Source: Gentiana macrophylla (lineage: Eukaryota; Streptophyta; Magnoliopsida; Gentianales; Gentianaceae). Taken from it: a DNA stretch of 64,000 nt. The stretch lies in NCBI GenBank assembly GCA_026214975.1, contig CM047813.1, positions 27,970,797 to 28,034,796 of the forward strand, given 5' to 3'. A program made the position numbers and the translations under genes. Positions 57,664-64,000 of the stretch are shown piece by piece. Numbering within the stretch: the first letter of the stretch is position 1; each line of letters opens with the position of its first letter. Below the pieces are notes generated by a model. The model was not told the DNA's origin and ran no database searches. It was given only the letters and a program-made list of their open reading frames with translations.

Positions 57664-58087
57664 TTAGGGCACTCCCAGCAGAAGTCCTATATGGTTCCCT
57701 ATCCCTAAAATGAAGATAAAAAATAGAGTTTATCCTGTAAATAGCTTTTCCACAAAGTGAGTCTCTATCCCTATTAATTTTTAGGGATATGAGCAGTCAT
57801 CCCTCTTTATGACGATGCACTATTCATGCCCTAAACATATTTAATTATTAAAAATTATAGGGATATGGATAGTGATGCTGCTGGAGTGAAATAATAAATA
57901 TTTAATGTGTATAAATAGGGTTGTGAGGTAGAATATGTATTATTTAATATTATTTGAAATGTTATAGGGATAAGGATAGGGATGCTGTTGTGGAGGTTTT
58001 TGAATTGACATGTTATAAAATAGAGATATGTATTATTTTATATTATTTTAGGAATAAAATTTGAGGCCTCTACTGGAAGTGCCCTAA
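57664..58087. mobile_element. MITE-like element with GGGCACTCCCAGCAG ends
   Basis: Left end TTAGGGCACTCCCAGCAGAAG; right end, reverse-complemented, TTAGGGCACTTCCAGTAG. The interior is AT-rich with repeated TAGGGATA motifs. Its last ~75 bases are duplicated in tandem (58012-58083 and 58091-58158), the second copy being split by the element at 58159. Superfamily uncertain; TTA/TAA at the ends would fit Tourist-like MITEs. Confidence 0.65.
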
Positions 58088-58158
58088 GATGTTGTAAAAT
58101 AAGGATATATATTATTTTATATTATTTTAGGAATAAAATTTAGTGCTTCCGCTGGGAG

Positions 58159-58953
58159 CATAGTTATCAGACCCGGCCCGGCCCGGCGGTCGAACCGGTC
58201 GACCCGGTGACCCGGTCTCAAACCCGGACCGGGTCAAGCATTCGACCGTTTGAGCAAGTGAACCGTTCCGACCCGGCCTACCCGGCGGTCGGACCGGGCG
58301 ACCCGGCGGTTGAACCAGTCGACTCGGCGGTCGGACCGGTCGACCCAGTGACCCGGGCGGTTTTCCATCAGCCCAGTTTTTTTTTTCTTTTTTTTTTGTC
58401 ATCAGGATTTCATTCACCTTCAGCCGGTTCTAAAAAAAACTCTAAATATTATAAATCTCAAAACATCGAGCAAATTTTGTCAAAAAAAAAAAAAAAAGAA
58501 CATCGAGCAGATCTCTCACCAAAAAAAATATCAAGCAGCAGTATGTATTCTTTTTTGTTTTATAGGAAATAATTATTGGCATTTAGGGGTATTTGTATTT
58601 TTTTTACGATCGAAAAATTGAAGTGAAGATAATGATTTTGTTTTCATTATGGATTAAATGTATTGCTGTGTTTTTTTAGAAATGTATGAAGTTGAAGAAT
58701 AAATACAATGCTTAAATAAAAGTGCCGCTAATTATTTCATACTTTAACTCGCATGAAATGATAATCATTTGATCATTTTATGTTGTCTAATTTGTAATTG
58801 TGTTTGTTGCGGTATTTTGAAAATAATTATGGTGACATATTTTATTTTATATTTATGTTTTGAATATTCAATTATATTTTTTACATATATGATGTGACCT
58901 ACCGGTTGAACCACTGACCCGGTGTCTTTTCCGGGTCGGGTCTGATAACTATG
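58159..58953. mobile_element. Non-autonomous element with CATAGTTATCAGACCCG ends, 8-bp duplication
   Basis: The first 17 bases and the reverse complement of the last 17 are identical, and 22 of 23 match. GCTGGGAG is duplicated at 58151-58158 and 58954-58961, so a hAT-like origin is likely. The first 200 bases are extremely GC-rich with repeated CGGTCGGACCGG and GACCCGG motifs; the rest is AT-rich. No transposase. Confidence 0.85.
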
Positions 58954-58961
58954 GCTGGGAG

Positions 58962-60014
58962 TGCCTTACTGCCTTTACATCCAAAACCCTGTTTGCCTGT
59001 TAGGCTTCACTCACCGCCGATCTTTTACTCTTTCTCTTTCAACACCGCCGCTGCTCCGTCGTCATCTTGTCTCCTCCCTTTAAACTTGAAGAAATCCGAC
59101 GCCCGGAGGGAGTTTCAAGCGTTTTAGGATTTCAATCGGGCGTTTGGAGTGCTACCATTGGTGATTTCGTCCAATTTGCCAGGTCCAATTTGCTTACCCT
59201 CGTTTAACATTTATTATCGTTTTAACCAGCCACTGGTTTTCTTCTTTTACTCTTCCATCATAGGCATGTCATTGGATTCAACAAGTATGCCATAAAATTT
59301 GTTATCTGTAGCTATGTCTGATTATAGGTGTGTTGTAAGTGTTTTATTTAAATAAACCAGTGATGTAAACCTTGCAACTGGATATCCTTGATGAAAAACC
59401 GCTGCCCTTTTACAAAAGAGAACGTTTTTATATATATCCATTTCATGAAAACATTTGAAATGGTTAGCCTGTCAGTATTCCAATTTGAATCATCTGAGTG
59501 GCTTTACCATTTGGATCAGAGAGTCAGATTTATATCATTTTGAAAGTGAACTTGTTACCAACATAATAAACACAAGTAATAACCAAAGGACTAACAGAGG
59601 TCACATCGTAGGCATATATAGACCCTTTGGCATTGATTCTGCAGGGATGGCGGTTTTGCTGGATTTACTTATTGTACCCTTTGACAAGTTGAAGATCAAA
59701 TATTATAACTTTTGGATAGTAATTTCAGACCAAGAAATCGTTAGTTTAAGGTTTTAGTATCGTCTGTGCACGCAAAATTGAATGCATTGGGAGATCTGCT
59801 AAGTCACAGTCCTGGTGGCTGATGCAAGGGCTAGATTAGATGCAGATTTGTATACTTGGCTTGCTTGACCCCTGTTGCGCTAGTGGTCAGGGATTTGTAA
59901 TTTTTTCAAACTCATTCTGCTTTTGTTTATCTGTCACCTGGTAACTTCTGTCGCTAATTATTTTTCCCCACTCTTTGCTGTCCACCAGATTCAGGATAGA
60001 AAATAGATTGAAGC
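58962..60014 (+). promoter_or_regulatory. Upstream region and 5'-UTR intron of the EBP2 gene
   Basis: A pyrimidine-rich leader (about 59030-59180) ends at GCCAG|GTCCAA (donor 59183). The acceptor TCCACCAG ends at 59988. This would place an intron of about 806 bases in the 5' UTR, 26 bases before the ATG at 60015. The 100-codon open frame at 59455-59757 falls inside this intron and shows no domain. Confidence 0.55.
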
Positions 60015-60884
60015 ATGGTTTACAACGGAACTGTCAAAGATTCTGAAATGGAAGACCCTGATTACGAGTCTGCAGAGACAGAATCAGAATACGAGCAAGA
60101 GGAAGATGTCAAGTTGAGTGAGCCTACCAAGAACGCCATATATAACAAAGATGGTTTACTCGATAAGCTCGGCGATATCTCCTGGCCTGATAAGGTTGAG
60201 TGGATCCAGAAACTCACATTTGACATTAATGGAGACCAAGAAGTTGATGTGAATGATGATCTAACTAGGGAGCTGGCTTTCTATACGCAAGCATTGGATG
60301 GCACTCGACAGGCTTTCACGAAGTTTCAGTCCATGGGACTTCCTTTCTTAAGACCTTCCGACTATTATGCTGAAATGGTTAAATCTGATGCCCACATGCA
60401 GAAAGTTAAGGGCCGGCTTTTAGCCGAGAAAAAGAGGATTGAGGAGGCTGAGGAGAGGAAGAAAGCAAGGGAGAGCAAGAAAATATCCAAAGAGGTTCAA
60501 GCACAGAAGGTGAAAGAGAAGGCGAAGCAGAAGAAACAAGAGATCGAATCCGTAAAAAAATGGAGGAAACAGAGGCAACAAAATGGATTCCCGGGCAGTA
60601 ACAAGGACGATGGCGACCTGAATCTTTCATTTGAAGAAGGAAAAGGGTTCCAGAGGTCGAATAAGCAGCAGCGAGGCGTGGCTCCTGGAGATCGTTCTGG
60701 AGGCAAAGTTGGAAAATTCAGTGGCAGGAGCAAGAAAGTAGATGGGAAAAAGAACAACAGGGAATTCAGAAACTCTAAATTCGGTTTTGGAGGTAAGAAA
60801 GGTTTGAGAAAACAAAACACTGCAGAAACTACCAGTGATATAAGAGGATTCAACAATTCTTCTGCCAAGAAAAGGAAAATATGA
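60015..60884 (+). CDS. EBP2: rRNA-processing protein EBP2 homologue
   Basis: 289 residues, uninterrupted. EBP2 family proteins act in the nucleolus in maturation of 27S pre-rRNA and assembly of the 60S ribosomal subunit. The acidic N-terminus (1-40) leads into the conserved core: AIYNKDGLLDKLGDISWP (about 42-59), DVNDDLTRELAFYTQAL (about 78-94), GLPFLRPSDYYAEMVKSD (107-124). A long basic coiled coil (130-190; EIESVKKWRKQRQQ) follows, then a Gly/Arg/Lys-rich tail with GDRSGGK and EFRNSKFGFGGKKG, ending AKKRKI like a nuclear/nucleolar signal. Length and order agree with other plant EBP2 proteins. The start is the first ATG after the predicted 5'-UTR splice acceptor. The CDS has no intron. Name given by homology. 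Confidence 0.95.
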   Translation: MVYNGTVKDSEMEDPDYESAETESEYEQEEDVKLSEPTKNAIYNKDGLLDKLGDISWPDKVEWIQKLTFDINGDQEVDVNDDLTRELAFYTQALDGTRQAFTKFQSMGLPFLRPSDYYAEMVKSDAHMQKVKGRLLAEKKRIEEAEERKKARESKKISKEVQAQKVKEKAKQKKQEIESVKKWRKQRQQNGFPGSNKDDGDLNLSFEEGKGFQRSNKQQRGVAPGDRSGGKVGKFSGRSKKVDGKKNNREFRNSKFGFGGKKGLRKQNTAETTSDIRGFNNSSAKKRKI

Positions 60885-61634
60885 TCTACTTGAATGTGAT
60901 CCTAGTACTACATATGTTTGCTTAAGATAACTAGTAAGTCGGCGTGCAACATCCGTGTTTAGTTGCTTTCTATGTTATTTGCTGATAAATTTTGACCTTA
61001 TAATTTGCCTTTGAGAATTGTTAAGTTGCTCATCTTTTATCCAAATATTCCTGAATCACAAGTGCACTTGTTTACCGTGTTTTTCCCCATTTTCCTCTTG
61101 AGGTTCTGACTTTGATGTCAATACAAAATGTCTTGGTTAGCATGGACGTATATCCGTTCAGTATTTCAATGTACATAACCAAGCTTAAAAATTTCCTTGT
61201 ATAATGGTTGCATGCAAAGTGATTGATAGGCAGTTGCCTTTTGCAAAGTACAACTCTCTATTCACTTGCCTCATAATAATAAAATGATGCGTAAATCAAA
61301 AGCTCATCGTCTTACTTGCTACAAAATATAGACCCCAAATTCATTTTATTTGCTTTCATGCAATAAAGAACTATACACCATCTACATATCAATACTCTAT
61401 TACAGAAAGTAATTTTCATTTACGCAGTATTAAACACTACAAAATTGGAGTAATATGCAAGGCAAGCTTATGTAAGTATACTATTCTTGAATTCAATAAC
61501 CAAATTCAAACTCCATAGCAATGAGTTGTATAAAGAATTCATCAAAACAAATGACAAAATCCATAAACTAACAGTCACTTGTCATCAGCTTGAATATTAA
61601 GCAAACCAACATGATGCAGAAAAAACTCTAAAGG

Positions 61635-61665
<31 letters not shown>

Positions 61666-61842
61666 TTTCTAATTAAGTGTACATGTGTTTAACATTACAC
61701 AGAAAACAATACAATCCATTCTACCAAAATATTGTTCCCTAAAACGAAGATAATAAGGGTGAGTACTGTGGCCTAAAAACTCATCCATCAAAATTTAACA
61801 ACAAAACCACTGTTAAAGGGCCGACTTTGCCTGCATATGCCG
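60885..61842. other. Intergenic region between convergent EBP2 and TMEM161 genes
   Basis: The two genes converge here and their 3' UTRs must occupy part of it. A 32-base A run lies at about 61637-61662. AATAATAAAATG at 61275 is a possible polyadenylation signal for the EBP2 transcript. No other gene seen. Confidence 0.5.
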
Positions 61843-63192
61843 TTAAGAAATGTATAAAACTCCACGCCGGAAGAGAACAAGTGCCATTGTAGTAAAAAGG
61901 GCCAAAACAAAAACAGCCCACCATGCCAGAAACAAGGCCATGTTGCTAACAAAAACAGAACAAGGCAAAAAACCACATAGCCATTCTAAATCTGTTAAGG
62001 TTGAATCACCGATTTGAGACAGACCAACGAATATCAGAACCATTGCTGCAGGCGCGAAAAACTGCAGTAGTACAGCACACATGTAATGATTGTGTAAGAA
62101 AACCTTTGCCCTGCTATAATCCAAGTCAGGAACTTTGCTTCCATGCAACCTCTGGTACCAACACAATACTGCTTCATTCAAGAACATCTGCAAATTGGGA
62201 CGAACAGACAACATCTGCAAGATTCCTGAACCTAACAGACACCACAACCTCAGCTTATCAAAATGTGATTGTGAAAAACCAATGCTACCAGCCAACACAT
62301 TGTCCCGGTTCAATTTGTTCGGTAAACCAATCTTCTTGTTGATCAAGAGATCTGCTAAGGGTGTAATCCACAGGGCGGAATTGAATACAAGTACAAAGTA
62401 ATTAGCAGAAAGAAACATTCTTTCAATCCATCCGCATGAAATTATAGACACGTTACTACGAAGCTGATCAGTTCCAAGCCAAAAAGCACGAGCATTCCTT
62501 GTGGCTGGCATATAAAACAACCCCATAATGCATCCCATGAATACAGCAACAAAGAACTTCTCAAATCCCCTCAATAAATCAAAATCAAAATCTAGAACCC
62601 ATTTAGGGACAATACCACAAACAATTGCCAGGCCCCAAAAGAAGCCGATAAATCCCATTAAAAAACTCAATAATCTTTCCGACTTCTTAGATGCAGACCT
62701 TTCGAAAGAAACTTTAGCAACTAACAAAACCAATCTACATATCCCAGCAAATCCTAACAAAAAGGGGATCACTGACCCATTTCTAAACATGCCAGAATCT
62801 TCAGAAAACCTATAAAATTTGTGAATTAACAAGCAAGGAAGGACTATAAAAGTAGAATTAAAAGCCCCAGTGAAATCTTTGAAATACACTCGAGTGTGCA
62901 AATGAGCTTGATTTAGCTTCAACCTAAAGATCTGGGCTTTATTCTCATCGAATTCAAATTTCCCTTTAGATTTCCTCCTAGGTTTGAGTTCAGGATCAGA
63001 TGCACCTGGCCTTCGAATTGCTGCAGTAACACCGCGTGAGGTGGAGTTATTATTGGGAGTCACATCATCCGGGTGAACATAGGTAAAGAGGCCGTACAGA
63101 AAAAAAGCAGGGATCTTGAAGAAGAAGAGGAAAATAGTTAAAGAAACACAAATAGCGACCTGGAGAATTAGATCTCCAGATGAGAAAATCAT
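61843..63192 (-). CDS. TMEM161-family multi-pass membrane protein
   Basis: 449 residues with about nine hydrophobic segments, near 8-38, 107-128, 140-160, 173-200, 212-232, 256-280, 313-330, 369-392 and 410-441. A basic cytosolic-looking loop (60-80, RRPGASDPELKPRRKSKGK) separates the first two. The region around 311-392 (FDKLRLWCLLG...LSVRPNLQMFLNEA...LLQFFAPAAMVLIF) matches the C-terminal half of TMEM161A/B in spacing and key residues (RLW, RPxLQ, LQxxxP). Function in plants is not established. An in-frame Met 30 codons upstream (63282) is possible, but its extension is poorly conserved-looking, so I chose the MIFSSGDL start. Single exon, intact. Confidence 0.85.
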   Translation of the reverse strand: MIFSSGDLILQVAICVSLTIFLFFFKIPAFFLYGLFTYVHPDDVTPNNNSTSRGVTAAIRRPGASDPELKPRRKSKGKFEFDENKAQIFRLKLNQAHLHTRVYFKDFTGAFNSTFIVLPCLLIHKFYRFSEDSGMFRNGSVIPFLLGFAGICRLVLLVAKVSFERSASKKSERLLSFLMGFIGFFWGLAIVCGIVPKWVLDFDFDLLRGFEKFFVAVFMGCIMGLFYMPATRNARAFWLGTDQLRSNVSIISCGWIERMFLSANYFVLVFNSALWITPLADLLINKKIGLPNKLNRDNVLAGSIGFSQSHFDKLRLWCLLGSGILQMLSVRPNLQMFLNEAVLCWYQRLHGSKVPDLDYSRAKVFLHNHYMCAVLLQFFAPAAMVLIFVGLSQIGDSTLTDLEWLCGFLPCSVFVSNMALFLAWWAVFVLALFTTMALVLFRRGVLYIS

Positions 63193-63574
63193 CGTAAAGA
63201 AAGGCAACGTTCGCTCTACTAATTTGATGTGTATAATAATTGGAATGCAGCGGATTGAATCAATATAGTTACATGAGAACAAAAGGGGATCGATTTCAGC
63301 GATTGAAAATAGGGAATTAGCATATTATTGGAAAATTGGAGGAAGAAATAGTGGAGTTAAGGTAAATGGGATTCTCGGACTGCAGAAGGTTAGTTGGATT
63401 TGTGTAAGAAATGCCCAAATTGGAGCAATTCCTGGCTCCCTGACTCCTGAGAGGTGTCGTTTGTTTCCCTTCTTTGTCTGTGTAACTAACTAACTCTGTA
63501 ACTCTAGTAAATCGCACTGTATTTTCCACACACACAAAAAGAAAAAAGAAAAAATCGCACTGTATTTTGGTGTA
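63193..63574. promoter_or_regulatory. Upstream region of the TMEM161-family gene
   Basis: AT-rich 5' flank with a repeated AAAAAATCGCACTGTATTTT / AAATCGCACTGTATTTT direct duplication (63510-63530 and 63550-63570). No clear TATA box could be assigned. Confidence 0.4.
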
Positions 63575-63802
63575 ATGACGCTTTTTATTCCCCAAATTAG
63601 GAAGGTTATTATTAAAACTCGAACTAATGCCGGTAAATACAGACAAAAATGCGCACAGCGCTGGCTAAAGCCGGATCACAACCGGACAAGCCATAAACAC
63701 TGAAAAACCAAAGACTAACAAACTAAAAACAAACGACCTAAATTACTGTCAAAGAAAGAGATTTATTGGAGTAGCATACTAGCATTGATAAAGAGAAGGG
63801 CG
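63575..63802 (-). repeat. Dispersed repeat, copy 2
   Basis: From GACGCTTTTTATTCCCC to GATAAAGAGAA it matches 14506-14761 in the same orientation, 49 kb apart. It lacks the A-rich insertion of copy 1. Confidence 0.75.
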
Positions 63803-64000
63803 GCGGGTCAGAATGACAAAATAAGATACAAAATGATTGAGAATGACGATTCTTATATGTTATTCATTACAAGTTTTATATGTGTTACTACGTCATTCTC
63901 GGCTTTTTAACTAAGAAAATCGCGTCGCGTTACAGACGTTAGATTTAAACTAAAATTGAAAAACTGAAAAATTAGCGATACAAATTAATATTACATAATT
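63803..64000. other. Right edge of the window, nothing recognised
   Basis: AT-rich sequence with an imperfect inverted GAATGACG/CGTCATTC pair (63843 and 63892). No gene. Confidence 0.4.

Noticed and set aside
59455..59757. 100-codon open frame upstream of EBP2
   Set aside because: Falls within the predicted 5'-UTR intron and has no conserved features.
60406..60868. Minus-strand open frames rich in Ser, Phe and Pro
   Set aside because: Shadows of the basic C-terminal half of the EBP2 coding sequence.
62001..62815. Plus-strand open frames opposite the TMEM161-family gene
   Set aside because: They lie antisense to a clear conserved membrane-protein gene and show no domain.
1..64000. Integrated pararetrovirus or other viral sequence
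   Set aside because: All reverse-transcriptase-related pieces fit copia, gypsy or LINE families; no viral movement, coat or inclusion-body protein motif was seen.

Overview
This is a repeat-dominated stretch of a eudicot-like plant nuclear genome. It is AT-rich, has intron-containing nuclear genes, and holds layered LTR retrotransposons, a plant L1-type LINE, MULE and hAT transposons, a tRNA-derived SINE and several MITE-like foldback elements. I cannot name the species.

Three host genes look intact. A 12-exon gene on the minus strand (18701-22587) encodes plastid N-acetyl-gamma-glutamyl-phosphate reductase, the third step of arginine synthesis; I could join all exons in frame into a 413-residue protein. 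A single-exon CDS at 60015-60884 encodes the nucleolar rRNA-processing protein EBP2, with a probable 5'-UTR intron. A single-exon minus-strand CDS at 61843-63192 encodes a multi-pass protein of the TMEM161 family. A broken last exon of a protein phosphatase-1 inhibitor-2 gene (53476-53633) and two clean exons of an unidentified gene (52108-52414) are further traces of host genes.

Layout. 1-9668: a Ty1/copia element on the minus strand whose gag is split by a 5.6-kb non-autonomous gypsy-type element (1196-6770) and which is also hit by another LTR at the left edge. 10050-12831: decayed MULE transposase. 12.8-18.7 kb: gene-poor, with microsatellites, a SINE, MITE-like elements and a tandem array with repeated CACGTG boxes. 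18.7-22.6 kb: the arginine gene. 22.7-24.0 kb: a long imperfect inverted repeat. 24284-34537: a complete 10.25-kb MULE with a 9-bp target duplication, carrying divergent transposase and Ulp1-protease-like genes; the latter is interrupted by a solo LTR. 35522-42094: a full-length but decayed LINE with a 16-bp target duplication, interrupted by a 946-bp hAT element. 42.1-57.2 kb: pieces of copia and gypsy elements, including a Tat-like 3' half whose only recognisable gene runs antisense to the LTR and has its own TATA box and 5'-UTR intron. 57.6-59.0 kb: two MITE-like elements, one inside the other. 59.0-63.6 kb: the EBP2 and TMEM161 genes.

The host genes do not form a functional cluster. The most interesting material is the transposon biology: the two-gene MULE and the antisense gene of the Tat-like element.
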